Shown here piece by piece: positions 35,110-47,600 of a stretch of DNA of 64,000 nt. A model generated the notes under the pieces. The model worked only from the letters and a program-made list of their open reading frames with translations, was not told where the DNA came from and made no database searches. Each line of letters starts with the position of its first letter. Position 1 is the first letter of the stretch. This DNA is from Liolophura sinensis (Eukaryota; Mollusca; Polyplacophora; Chitonida; Chitonidae): positions 63,276,984 to 63,340,983 of the forward strand of contig NC_088300.1 in NCBI RefSeq assembly GCF_032854445.1. The letters are read 5' to 3'. The position numbers and the translations under genes were made by a program.

Positions 35110-35449
35110 ATACGGCCCACTTGACGTTATATATGTTGACACGTATATTGTCGCTGTATTAGATTTGTAGGCCTATATGGTGGGTAGGTTGTGATTGAAT
35201 TTGTCGACATAGATGAATACAATATCCTGTCTTGGTACATTGCGAGAGTAAATACGGAGTAAAAGCTGTATATATTCATAGTCATTTGTGCCCATAGTGT
35301 AACAATGGCCACATGACGCTTATATGTTGCAACGTATATCAGTTGTCATTCTGAGTAGGTTTCTACATGTTATGTGGGTAGAGTTTAGATCTGTCGACAT
35401 CAGTGAACAGAATATCTTCTTTTGGTACATAGCAAGAGTAAATACGGAA
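35110..35449 (+). repeat. Two-copy tandem duplication, about 190 bp unit
   Basis: GTCGACATAGATGAATACAA TATC...GAGAGTAAATACGGA (35203-35258) recurs as GTCGACATCAGTGAACAGAA TATC...CAAGAGTAAATACGGA (about 35393-35449). The upstream parts (TATATGTTGACACGTATATTG and TATATGTTGCAACGTATATC) also align. Confidence 0.7.
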
Positions 35450-35727
35450 TGGCCTATTGAAGTCAACTAATCAGTAATGTTAATACCATTGATGAATGTA
35501 GACAACAATAAAGATGGTTATTGATAATGATTATTTTTGTCAGCTTTGGTGCAAAAATATCCGATTTCTGGTTAAATTCCAATTAATGGCATGTAACCAT
35601 GATTCTGTCATGTCAGTATTAGTGTTGTCTCCAAATAAGCGACTTTTTGTGTTTCCTATCTTCTCGCTGCATGACAGCAAGATGCCGATTGTATAGTGGG
35701 TTTTTCCACGGCTCTGTTCAATGTTTT

Positions 35728-35810
35728 CCACCCATAATATTGGTGACCGCCGTCGTAAAAGTGAAAATTTTCTTGAGTGCGGCGTGAAATATGAACAAAT
35801 AAATACATAA
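35728..35810 (+). repeat. SINE family I 3' fragment
   Basis: It reads CCACCCATAATATTGGTGAC CGCCGTCGTAAAAGTGAAAA then TTCTTGAGTGCGGCGTGAAA and an AAATAAATA tail. 5'-truncated. Confidence 0.75.
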
Positions 35811-36634
35811 ATCTAGCTGCATGTTCGAGAAGGAAACCGCAAGCCTAGACGTTTTGAAAGGGGTAAATACATGAGACATTATTTATCTTTAAAATTGAGG
35901 ATGTATATAACTGAAAATTTTTGCAAAGAAAGTTTTTACCGTTTTTCCACTGTGACGCAAAATATTGGCATGGCTTAGCACTTACACCACGGGTTTCTAT
36001 TAGTGGACCGCTATTTATCACAAAACTCTCAAAATAACTATTTGTACGCTAATACGCAAAACGTGACCTCCTTGGCATTTTCTAACCTGGCACATTTTAT
36101 CAGGTTACAGTCCTATGGACCTTAACCCTACATGTACTGTAAGTCACAGCTGACAATTCCGCTTAATCGCCAGGTCAAAGATCAGTATACAGCTAGGCTT
36201 ATTTACTACAAGTGTGCTGTCATATTACGTGTATACTTATACGATAGAATAGAGTAAGAGATAAGGGGCTCCAGCTGCAAAATGTATACACAGGTAAAGA
36301 CTTTCCTCTGGGCGGCTTAATAAAACTAGAACCCATGGGTTTAAAAGGGATCTGGTTATTGTGCAGTGCAACTGCAGGATAATAGGCTATTAGCCGCACG
36401 AATGTTGGTCAACTGATCTAGCGATACACTCATATACCCAGCAGTGCTGAATCTATGCCTCGAAACAGACATTCGTATACCAGCCGTCCAGTAAGGACAT
36501 TCCAGGTCAATAATCGCAAGGCCAATTCCGAAAAACGGCGTATAAAACAAACAACCAAAAAAGTGTATAAAGTACAGTATTCACATCATGTACCATGCTA
36601 GAATATCGGTTGTCGATAACAAACTAGATGTAGG

Positions 36635-36760
36635 TCAGCTGCGCTATGACTGCAACTGTTCATATATCCAACGTGGCGATCTAATTCAACACCATGAGTG
36701 TCCGGCGACTAACCCCGGGTTGAGCGGAATTAGACACAGTCATGAAGCAGAGCAGAGCGC
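36635..36760 (+). repeat. Dispersed repeat shared with 4253-4365
   Basis: It contains CATATATCCAACGTGGCGAT and GCGGAATTAGACACAGTCATG in the same order as the copy near 4.3 kb. It borders the reverse-transcriptase remnant; whether it belongs to that element is unknown. Confidence 0.5.
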
Positions 36761-36780
36761 GGAATCTAACTAAAGATAAT

Positions 36781-38059
36781 TTACAATGTCTAAATTGAAA
36801 CTACCCCTCTTGTCGTAAAGTTTGCGAGAGAGGAAACCGTTTTGGTCTTTGTACAAATATAGGTCCAGATAAGATGTACCATCTGGAGAGTCTGTGGTTT
36901 CCTTTGAATCCATTGAAGGTGGATAAATATCCTCCACAACCTTTCCTATATACCGATTATTTAAATCCAGAAGATCATCAATGTGCCGTTCTAGTGAATG
37001 AGAAAGATAGAGCCTGGAGAGGATTACTCGTTAATAGTTTCTGCATATAGTCGTATTCATACGAGAACAGGTAAAGGTCGGTCAAAAGGGGGGCACAGTT
37101 TGTTCCCATCGGAATTCCTATACACTGTTGACATATGGTTCCCCGGATTTCACATAGATGTTATTAATGAGAAATTCAAGAAACTCAATTAACATAGAAA
37201 CATCCAACGAATGGTTAGCCTTATATGTAGTGGAACAAAAGAAGGCTTGGTTTATGTATGACATTAATTTAGCGGTGACCGGTTTTATTAAACGCCGAAA
37301 CAATTAGTGATGAATTTCTGTCCGTGTGAGGAATCGTAGTATAGAGTGCAGAAATCCCAAGTAAATATGTCCTCACACTTTAAGTGTATTAGAGCGTCTA
37401 GTTTTTCAGTAAGATAGGTAGAGTTTTTAAGTATCCACATACACTTCACTCCTGATTTTTTTGCAATTTCACAACAGTACTTGTTCCAGAATGACTTCTT
37501 GTAGTGCTTTCGTTAATACAAAGTATTGATACAAATTTGGTTGTTCATGCAGCTTTTTGACCCCGCAATAAATCGAGCTTTGTATGGTGATTTATGCATT
37601 TTTTTGTATCAAGTAAAGCTGTGGTATGTCAGTGTGACGGGAAGGTACGGACGTACTCCTCTGATTGAGAAAAGACTGATGTTTTTTAAATAGTTCCTCC
37701 AGAGTATAGGCCGTTATGGAATACGTTGATATTGCGGCAGTTGTTATATTAAACTCCTCCTCAGAAACTTGATAGTAATAATACTTGCAGACAAATAATA
37801 TATAAGGGTCTTTGTCCGGAGGAACAATAACGTATTTTCTCTGACAATCGTCAAGTACCTTTCGCACGGTAAAATCCTCCAGAACTTGTTTGGGTGTCAC
37901 TTGAGCAATAATATTGATATGGTGGATTGCATACGCAACCTTTTTCTTAACTAGATCGAGCCAAGTGTCAAGGACTGAAGGTTCTACATTCTCCCGTTTA
38001 TACCGTTTAGTTGCAAAATTTTCACGCGCGGAAAGGACTATCTTCTTATTAGCTCTCAT
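36781..38059 (-). mobile_element. Decayed reverse transcriptase, Penelope-like type
   Basis: Read on the minus strand, the open piece 38059-37592 has KYVIVPPDKDPYILFVCKYY and DIPQLYLIQKNA, the upstream fingers region of this reverse-transcriptase type. Further along, in shifting frames, come LIEFLEFLINNIYVKSG, GIPMGTNCAPLLTDLYLFSY (near 37120-37060), the catalytic box HIDDLLDLNN (HIDDLL at 36985-36968; Tyr-x-Asp-Asp in active relatives) and SYLDLYLYKDQNGFLSRKLY. Several frameshifts and stops separate these blocks, so it encodes nothing functional. The assignment to Penelope-like elements rests on remembered motif patterns. No GIY-YIG endonuclease was seen. Confidence 0.8.
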
Positions 38060-40700
38060 ATTTATCTTCCCTGCTCTCTATATTTCGGAATTGTCACCAG
38101 CAGATTACCACACTGACTAGTTGTATTAAACGGTAGTTCCAACGGATCTGTGACTATCGGCTGCAAAACATAGCGTTTTAAACGATGCCATTTTTAGATT
38201 GGTAAGGCTTACATTTATGGTGTGAAGATCAATATGCTGTAACGTATTCGATGGAATGAATTTTCTTTGGCAACGACGAGAGCAAACTTGTAATACTGAA
38301 CCTAATTTCGGTAAATGGGAGCTGTGCAGTACGTGGTTTGTGTTCGGCAATGCTTTTCTCCCGAAGATAGAAATTCTAGATTGAGAGTAAACCAAAGCAG
38401 CGAAGATAAGGTGATCCCTAGCAAATGATCAAAAGAAAGCGGTGAAATCCGGCCTATTGTCGATTTAAAACAGAAAAAATACGACACTGGGTGGATTAGT
38501 ACCAACCCATGCAGTAATAGCCGGTTTTCAGCTATCTACTTCTACACGTAAACATTGAGTGATGTGCTGGATAAAAGACAAAAATAGGTCTAGGCCAAGG
38601 GTGGTCATTGAACCCATGGGATACGTGATTACACTTAATACCTTACGCACATGTGACCTCTTATTGCGTGTATCCATATGTATACATATGTAAGTGGGTC
38701 AGTACTTGTATACGACGGGACAGGTAAATTATAAGAAAAATATAGCCTTTATTGATATTCAAATACAGGATCTCTTGTATAGAGAACAAGAACATGTATC
38801 TATCTGCTTAATTCTCTGGCAGACTCTTTTTAAGGGTCTCAAAAAAGAGCCCCATAGAGCTGGTAACGGTTCGATACATAACACATCCCATATATGTATC
38901 TCAGAGCCAGAGTTTACTGAATTCATATTAGCCCATATAACTACATATGTACTTCCTGCCCCAGAAGGCTGATAATATGCACTTCCTCCAGCTAATGGCC
39001 AGACGACAAAACATACCCAGATCAGTTAATCGATACAGTGTAATTGGCCGTCAAATCGGTACAAAAATCGTGTCAGCGGATACGGGGATGACAGGCACTC
39101 ATAGACGGAAATCTTGATATACCGGGCAGATTCACGGGTAAATCAGATAGACTCAGATGGAATGTCAACACATGACCTGGTACGCTGAACTCTATTATCA
39201 CTTTACCTGACAGAAAGAAAAATTGCCCGTGTATTAAGCCACTTACATTTATGTAAATTGTATCAGGCCTCAGAAGTCGCGTTCATACGTGCCTGCGATT
39301 TATCGCATCAACTCGCCGAATTCTTTTATATAGAAAAACTAGGATTTCATACGTGTCGCTCACACGATAGGATTTGTCGAATTCTACATTCAAATCATAT
39401 GAAATAGCCTTTATCCTATTTTCATTCAACTAGTCAAATTCAACGAGTCGATACATCAAATCGCACAGCTTAAAGTAACCAAATGGTTTCGTAAGACGCG
39501 ATAAACGTTAAAGAAAGCTTTCCATACAATTAAAGTTATAAGCCTGGAAGTATCTATGACTCGCCTTGCATGCAAACAGTAGATTAAAGGGGTATATATT
39601 ATTCACTTATCTGATTGAGATGTACATACGTAATGCATAGTCTAAACCCGCGATATAGCTTCTTCTATAATTTTGCAGTCCTAGATATTTTCTTCTTAAC
39701 ATCAGTCCTTTTCTTTAAAAGCAAGATGCATGGTCCGCTTTCTCAAGACTCTTTAAACCCATATATCCCAGAACTGTTAATCATTTGCACATTTGATGCA
39801 ACTCGAAAGCAGCTTCCACCTTTAAACTGTTGATATTTACACCTCGTGTTACAAAGGCACATTGTCCAAACTCCTGGCGACCACAGCCACATGCGCTATC
39901 GTTGACTTCTTGTCGGGAATTTCACACATCGGTTAGAACAATGGACACACGTGGAGGTTAGTGCAGGACAGCCTAATGTGTGAACAGGGCATACCTCCAT
40001 TGACCACTGGACTTCCTGGTCTTGAACAGAATAGAGGCCGTGAGGTATAGTCCCTCCTTTACCTTGTATTAGCTAAGAGCGAACATTAAAATTTACACGA
40101 CTTCCTCTACTGACACAGTAACCGAAGGGATTGTATTGATCGTATACCACGTTTTAGACAACATACCAAGTACACCAGTGCGTCATAGCAACAGTTTGAC
40201 GTAGGCCTACTGTCGTTCCATTAACTATAACATATCTCAGAGAAGACAATGTATTAAAAAATTACTATCGAATTGAAACCGAGTCGTCGTGCTTATTTCC
40301 TGTTTATCATTCATTATTTTCCCGGTTTCTTGGAATTTCAAACATCATCATGGCATGTAACGCATCGTCAACTCATGTAAGTACATGTTTCCTCCATCCC
40401 ATTTCACCATTCCCGTGTAAGGTAGACGAGGATACTTAAAAAAAATGTGCACTGCGTTGTGAAAGTGGGGTTTACAAATTCACTGAAATTACACATGGTC
40501 TCTGTGAAAGCATTTTACACTGCAACGTGACATATTTATATGAGACATCGCAAATGAGGACAAGCGTGTATGCAGTGTGTGTAATGCACATATATACGCC
40601 TGAGTATAAAATGACAGTATCATAGCACAACGATTGCCTTAACCGGATTCCAGACCTGGGCCTATTTTATTTTAATGGGATCTGGCTAAAAAGGTGACAT
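38060..40700. other. Intergenic region, no gene recognised
   Basis: Short open frames only. The minus-strand frames at 38126-38505 lie just upstream of the reverse-transcriptase remnant and could be more of that element, but no motif supports it. Confidence 0.5.
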
Positions 40701-40848
40701 GGGGCCTTCGTGGCCGAGGGGGTTAGCATGCCATCGTGGCGCAATGACTCAGGAGTCTCTCACCAATGCGGTCGCTGTGAGTTCAAGTATAAGTGAAATG
40801 TTCTTGAGCACGGCGTAAAACACAAGTCAAATAAATAATAAAATAAAA
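40701..40848 (+). repeat. SINE family I, internally deleted
   Basis: It starts at the tRNA-like head GGGGCCTTCGTGGCCGAGGG GGTTAGC, continues to GTCGCTGTGAGTTCAAGT (B box), then jumps directly to ATAAGTGAAATGTTCTTGAG and the AAATAAATAATAAAATAAAA tail. The middle of about 130 bp seen in other copies is missing. Confidence 0.88.
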
Positions 40849-41005
40849 GAAAAGGTTTGCTTTTGCGACAAAAGACATGTGAAATGTTTTCCTTTAAATG
40901 TATAGTTGAATTAAAACTGAATTATTTTTACGCAAATGTCTTCAGTTCAGTAGCTACGAGTTGTTGATGGGTTCATCATCTGGGGAATATACAGCTGTTA
41001 CGTGT

Positions 41006-41475
41006 AACTTTAATATGATTGGGGTTATCTGATGATAATTTCGTAATGGTTAATCATGATGGACACTAGGTGTCGTGAAATAGAACTAACTTTAATGTGA
41101 TTGGGGTTATCTAATGGTAATTTGGTAATGGTTAATCATAATGGACACAGGGTGTCATCAAATAGAACTAACTTTGATATGACTGGGGTTATCTGGTGAT
41201 AATTTCGTAATGGTTAATCATGATGGACACTAGGTGTCGTGAAATAGAACTAACTTTAATGTGATTGGGGTTATTTAATAGTAATTTGGTAATGGTTAAT
41301 CATAATGGACACAGGGTGCCATCAAATAGAACTAACTTTGATATGACTGGGGTTATCTGGTGATAATTTCGTAATGGTTAATCATGATGGACACTAGGCT
41401 TTAATGTGATTGGGGTTATCTAATGGTAATTTGGTAATGGTTAATCATAATGGACACAGGGTGTCATCAAATAGA
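41006..41475 (+). repeat. 82-bp minisatellite in alternating A/B order
   Basis: Units start at about 41006, 41088, 41170, 41252, 41334 and 41399. Type A has GATAATTTCGTAATGG and ATGGACACTAGGTGTCGTGA; type B has GGTAATTTGGTAATGG and ATGGACACAGGGTGYCATCA. The order is A-B-A-B-A-B, so the repeat expanded as a 164-bp dimer. The fifth unit lacks about 17 bases at its end. Confidence 0.93.
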
Positions 41476-42506
41476 AAGAACATTATATTATGGCGCAACT
41501 GCTGGTGAATAACAAGAATTTAGACACAGGGATGGCGACTGGAAGCACATTTACAGTGGTGTTTTAATGATATGAAAGGTGTTTCCAACAGCTTTGCCTT
41601 AAAACATATGTTAAGAGAAAAAAATAAACATGGAAATGCATGTGGTGTGTGAAGGTACAGGCTTCATTTTAAACTGAAGATACCCAAAGACTTTTTGTTC
41701 TATCCACTGTCCCTTCTAGTTTAATACCGGCTATATTCTACATGGTATTGGCTACATTATACATAGTATTAGCTATATTCTATATTATATGGGCTCTAAT
41801 CTATAATAGCATGGACTATATTCTATAATAGTATGGACTATTTTCTATAAAAGAACGTTTAATCACAAAAGATGCTTACTTTTTCGCAGCATAATAACAC
41901 TAGATTAATTCAAAAGTAATGTCAGTGTGACCCTCTGTGTTTATTTTTATATTGCTGTGGGTGATGTATCTGTTTATATATGCCTGTAGAAGCATTTACC
42001 ATGAAGGTAATCAACAAAATGTCAAAGCCACCATTATGTTGTTACAGATGATGAATAACCATTTATGATTTATATACATATAGCGGTATATATGTGCATT
42101 TTGATTTTACCTTTGGGAAATTATTTGACATCAACGCTATTAATATTCCTTTGGATCGTCTAGCCATGCGTTTGGCTTTAGTTTTATCTATATTAATTTT
42201 AATTTGCCTATACTCTATTGCTTACCAAGAAACAGTGTTTTGCATTTAACCTTATCTCCTGTACACCTTGGATCATATGGTAGAAGTTCTAGTTGTGTGT
42301 ATTATGTCAATTATAAAGATATCTATACAAGCATGACATGTCCCACCGGTTCGTATTACAGATACTCTTTCTACGGAAGAAAATACGACGACAAAACAGT
42401 GGTGTTCATGATACATTTCCATTTATAAAATTCTTTTTTTATGGCTTAGATAAAGGTACATGTCACAATTTGAACGAAATTTGGAAGGGGTATGCCGTGT
42501 TATATG

Positions 42507-42745
42507 CAGTGTGGTAACGTCCAGATAACTTCTCACTGATAGCCTACAGTGTGGTAACGTCCCGATAACTTGTCATTGATAGCCTACAGTGTGGTAGCGT
42601 CCCGATAACTTCTCAATGGTAGCCTGCAGTGTGGTAACGTCCCGATAACTTTTCACTGATAGTCTACAGTGTGGTAACGTCCCTATAACTTCTCACTGAT
42701 AGCCAAGAGTGTGGTAACGTCCCGATAATTTATCAGTCAGAACAA
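42507..42745 (+). repeat. 40-bp minisatellite, six copies
   Basis: The unit CAGTGTGGTAACGTCCCGAT AACTTCTCACTGATAGCCTA starts at 42507, 42547, 42587, 42627, 42667 and 42707, with a few substitutions per copy; the last copy is the most diverged. Confidence 0.95.
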
Positions 42746-43023
42746 ATGACTGTCAAACAATTAGTAGCTCACAATCCGAACATAATATCACAAGAACAAA
42801 GCCTCCTTAGAGGTGAAACAAGCAGACTTCCCCGGAATAATACTGAAACATCTGTATATTCGCTATTATGTCCAAATTGATGAATATAAAACGATTCTGA
42901 ATATACCTACCAGAAGTTTACGACGGGAATGCTTCTGAGGTTTATTTAGAGTACATGGGAGCTCGTGCCGGTTTCCTCTAAAGCCCTATGTAGGAAGGTC
43001 TAATGAATGTTTATGCGTTCGGA

Positions 43024-43437
43024 CGATGGTTAATTATTTGGTTTGGAAGATTGTTATTGAGCTCGGGAGATGGTTCATTATTTGGTTAGAAAGAGTGTTA
43101 TTGGGCTCGGGAGATGGTTAATTATTTGGTTTGGAATATGATTTTTGGGCTCGGGGGACGGTTTGTTATTTGGTTTGGAAGATTGTTATTGGGCTCGGGA
43201 GATGGTTCATTATTTGATTTGGATACTGGTTATTGACCTGGGGAGATGGTTTATTATTTGGTTTGGAAGGTGGTTATTGAGCTCGGGAGATGGTTTATTA
43301 TTTGGTTTGGAAGGTGGTTATTGAGCTCAGGAGATGGTTTATTTTTTGGTTTGGAAGGTGGTTATTGAGCTCGGGAGATGGTTTATTATTTGGTTTGGAA
43401 GATGGTTATTGAGCTCGGGAGATGGCTAATTATTTAG
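43024..43437 (+). repeat. 44-bp minisatellite, about nine copies
   Basis: The unit GGTTTGGAAGGTGGTTATTG AGCTCGGGAGATGGTTTATT ATTT repeats head to tail. The central and right copies are the most alike; those on the left are more diverged. Confidence 0.93.
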
Positions 43438-44218
43438 TTACTCCATGTGGCTGATATATTTTGGCGGCGGTCACATACAGTGTAGCTGACTGTCTCATAA
43501 GACGTAATTTTTCGCCTGTGACCATTCTATCCAAAGGTCTGTCGACGATATATGAGTTCAGGCCAGATGCGTGTAACTCCATGGAGTGTATCATCATCGG
43601 CAGTCGAGTTATTAAGCGTGACTCACAGCTCACGCTCTCAGCCAGAGGCTGTCTAACCACAAAACACATTCCCGGTTTTTTGTGACCTCATTAGCACATT
43701 GTTCTGTAACCATGTAAGTAATAAAACGAGGTCACGAATTCTCTGACTTGTCTCTTACTTATATAACCGCAAAAGTGACAAACAACACATCTAGGCATGT
43801 GAATAATGCGTTAACACAATCCCATTAAATAGAGAGCTATATACATGATTTAAACTGCACAGAAATGCACAACAACAACAACACACTATGTCATTCTCTG
43901 TGTACTAATTGCTTGTATGTATACCGTTTCGTTATTAAAACATTTACATGCATACATGGAAAGAATCCGAGAGGCACCTTAGCCATTAATGTTCATAATC
44001 AGGTTTATATCCAAATAGCATGTAATTAAGTATACCGTATCCTACAAATCGCAAGTGATTTTTGACCTACATGTGTACATGTAAAAACATCAGTTCCTTG
44101 CAATGTTTACCAAATGGGAGTATACATTACGTGAAGACATCCTCACAAAAATCGTTTAAACTAGTTACCTTGAACGTGAATTATTGGGCAAAAAAGAGCC
44201 TTGCAACCGTGTGTGGAT

Positions 44219-44235
44219 TACTATATAAGCTGTAC
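44219..44235 (+). promoter_or_regulatory. Core promoter (TATA box) of the Yellow-family gene
   Basis: TATATAA at 44222-44228 lies 83 bases before the preferred ATG, a normal distance for a short 5' UTR. The surrounding sequence is conserved upstream of the pseudogene, but there the TATA motif is mutated. Confidence 0.6.
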
Positions 44236-44310
44236 AGAAATCAAAACAGCAAAGAAATTATTTTAGATAGGACTGCTTTCCGCTCTTGCATGCAAGCTCC
44301 AAAATTCGCG

Positions 44311-44668
44311 ATGCTTTTTCTTCGATTTTTGACAGGTACGCTTTACGTGCTGTTCGTGCACGCTGGTCACATGCATCGGTTACTGAATACCGCAAGGTGG
44401 TCGCCACCAAACTACGAAGTGATGTACAGCTGGACGAGTGTAGATTACGACTGGGCCAGTCCGACCATGAGAGAGGACTACATCCAGACAAAAAAATACA
44501 TTCCCCAAAACAACGGAATATCTGGGATAAAGGTATACAGGGACGACGTGTATGTGACAATGCCACGATTCTTTGACGGCGTTCCTGCTTCCCTGAATAA
44601 AATTGTAACAAAAGATGATGGTGAAGCCGTCATGCAGCCATTCCCTGACTGGAACAGCCACACCATAG
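44311..44668 (+). CDS. Yellow-family gene exon 1
   Basis: Encodes the signal peptide and the first about 119 residues through FPDWNSHTIG. The frame is open far upstream (to about 44062), but the start is set by the TATA position and alignment with the pseudogene. The donor is GTAAGC at 44669. Confidence 0.9.
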
Positions 44669-47600
44669 GTAAGCCAAGACATAAGTATATAAAAACAAGT
44701 ACATTCCATACACTAAAAAAATTATTCTGTTATTTTTAACAGAAAATTGTGTTAAATACAACACACACATTCTATTAATTCAACATAAAGATTCCATTAC
44801 ATAGCATGATATTATTTTGAATGCAACACAGTGCCTTGTTATAATAACAGACTACATTCTATCAACAGTAAGACAACAGACTTTCTATTAAATTAACAGA
44901 TTAATTTTTTGAGTGTAGACCTCTGTGATAATGTAAGTTATCAACTTTACACGGGGTTGATTACATGGTAGTCATTAATGCAGTATACTACAAATTGCAA
45001 GTCATTGTTGGCCTGTCGACATGTAGGAGAATCTATTCCTTATTAACATATATTGTTTTAAAAATAGTTCACAGATTCATGTATCATGCGAATGGGCAGA
45101 AAAAGCCGAACAGATTATGTAAAATGAAAGAAACACATTCAATTTATTAACAACGAAATGAAATGGAAACAACTTTCTCTGATGTTGACATTCTCCAGCC
45201 GGGACACCCCTGTCGTCTGCTCAGGGAACCTCGCTGCGTGCCCACGTGACGACGTGACCTAGATACCATGACGTGGTGGGGCTAATGTAAGCAGAGGTGT
45301 ACAGTTAGTTGAACCTTTGAATACAATTTTCTGCCAGAAAGGGTGATTTTCCGCAAGAGACTTCACAGAACTTTGTGAACATCGCAAGCTCCAATGAATC
45401 GTGATATTTCTTGGTACTTCTTTGTGTGCCATAGTTTATCTTGGGGTGGTTTCGAATTCTTGAACATGTTCTTTTAATCCACTACGATATTGTAGCAATG
45501 CTGAAGATATATCTTTATAATTCGCTGCAATATCGTTAAAATCAGATCCTGTAGCCACTGCGCTATCATGTTCAATCGTAGTTATTCGTCACGGAATTTA
45601 ATTGTCGGGAAGAGTCGGGAAATGGTTGGCGATTTTCGCAGACATGTAGCTCAAAAAATTTCAATAACAAACTGCGGATGGTTTTGGGTTTCCTTCCATA
45701 GTATTTAAATATTTTTGAGTATGCGGCAAAAACTCCAATTAAATTAGCAAATTTGTTCAAATCACGAACAAGAATGACCGAAATATCTCACACATAATCG
45801 CCACCATGGCGAGAAGCGATATATACGAGAAACCAAAGGCTGTGAAACTTATCACACAGTCGCCATTAATTGTCAGCATAACGAAAAACATGTAAAGATA
45901 GTCACAAAGTTGAAAGATAGTAAAAGAACTGCTTTGATATCCCACGATCTGTCAGGAATACAGCCGATGTGTCATGACATGTTATCATGTCCAAAAGATA
46001 TGATGTAATGTAAACCCATGAGCCAGTGTCATTGTCTTAATTCTGCCAAAACATCATCACCTGTGCCTCGTGAATTGTCATAAACCACAACAGCATCGAT
46101 TTTGTCCGAATGCTAGAATGCCAACAGGCCCCACAAACTCAATGGATAACTGGCTCAAGTTTTTTCCTGAAGAATATGTATCCTACTTTTGTGTGTTGGG
46201 TCCAACACGCAGCAGTTCTCTCTACATGGTGCAGGATTGTTTCTCTTTCCAAGAGCCATCTTCTGGTCAACACTTTCCTTAATCCTTGACCCTGCGACAC
46301 TGCAAGTGGCCAGCCTGTATTTAATTATGTATTTATTTATTTGGTTGGTGTTTCATGCCACACTCAAGAATATTTGACTTATATACGACGGCGGCCAGCA
46401 ATATGGTCGGAGGAAACCGGGCATTTATAGCCTGGTGAAAACCCACGATGAACTGTAGGACACTGACAGACCTTCGCACGTATATATGTACTCCTTTATT
46501 AAAGGAAGATGTCGCCCAACCTTTTCATACCAAGAAAAGTATACGTTCTCTTCGTGGCCATATCTCGACAGTGTCTGAGCTTTGTTGTGGTAAATTGTAG
46601 ATACATGGCCATGAATTTTGCAAATATGCATATCTCATATTAAATCGTAGTACATCGTCCTGGTGTCTGGTCTGTTCGTAACGTATAGTTTCTTGCTTAT
46701 TTTTGAAATAACCTTCGTACGTACAGCGTAGCATGTTGTAGTTCAGTTAAAGTAATAACTTGTATAGCCTAACAAAACAAGAAACTCTTGCCCTGCCAAA
46801 TTTGTCGTGTGTGACACAGACACAGAGTATCGATTGGTCAATCAGTCTATGTTCTCTATTTCATCAATACTTTTTGGTTTACAGATGACTGTAATTCCTT
46901 GCAATATGTACAGTCCATGGAGATTGACCCAAATACAGGACTGATGTGGGCTGTAGACGTTGGTCGGTCAGCAATATTCAAACCGAGCGCCACAAGAAAC
47001 TCTTGCCCCGGCAAACTTGTCGTGTATGATCTAGAGACCAAAAGAGAGGTCCTTCGTTATACATTCCCTCCGAATGTCGTAATCAGAAACAGCAGTTTTC
47101 TGAACGACTTGGTTCTAGATTACGTCGACGGCGCCGTCGCGTATCTTTACATCACTGACAGCCTTAAACCTGCTATTGTGGTGTTTGATGTACGAGGAAG
47201 GCAATCTTACAGGTTCGAAGACCCTGAATCGATGGCGCCGCGAGAAAGCCTACCAGTTGATATCGACGGAACACCATTCGATCCCAAACTTGGCATCAAC
47301 GGAATAGCCATGTCGTCGGATTTTCGTTACGTTTACTTCTCGTCGATCAACGGGTTGAATTTGCATCAAGTTCCCACCAGTGTTCTTCGGAATCCAGCCT
47401 CTAAGATATCCTCTGCTATTCGCGTCGTCGGCGTAAGGCCATCTCAGTGTGATGGCATGGTTTACGGCCAAGATAACCTGTACTACGGGGGCCTTAACGA
47501 TAGCACCATTATGCGCTGGAATGTTGCCAACGACATCAAATCGACGCCAAGCGGATCAGAAGGGGAAGTAACACTGAACACCGTCTGTACGCTCCTAAAG

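Larger units (their letters stand above)
30550..36634. other. Intergenic region, no gene recognised
   Basis: No recognised coding sequence. Open frames at 30965-31210 and 31603-31836 are preceded by T-rich or AG-ending sequence, but the products match no family I know. Smaller repeats inside are listed separately. Confidence 0.55.
44669..46884 (+). other. Intron of the Yellow-family gene
   Basis: It contains a partial MITE (44733-44919), a copy of promoter-proximal sequence (about 44981-45045 resembles 44029-44095), a SINE-I fragment (46326-46490) and a short copy of exon 2 sequence (46782-46828). The GC-richer stretch near 45190-45290 has no recognised function. Confidence 0.7.

Noticed and set aside
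44062-44310. An N-terminal extension of the Yellow-family protein
   Set aside because: The frame is open by chance. The TATA box lies inside it, and alignment with the pseudogene places the start at 44311 (or 44290).
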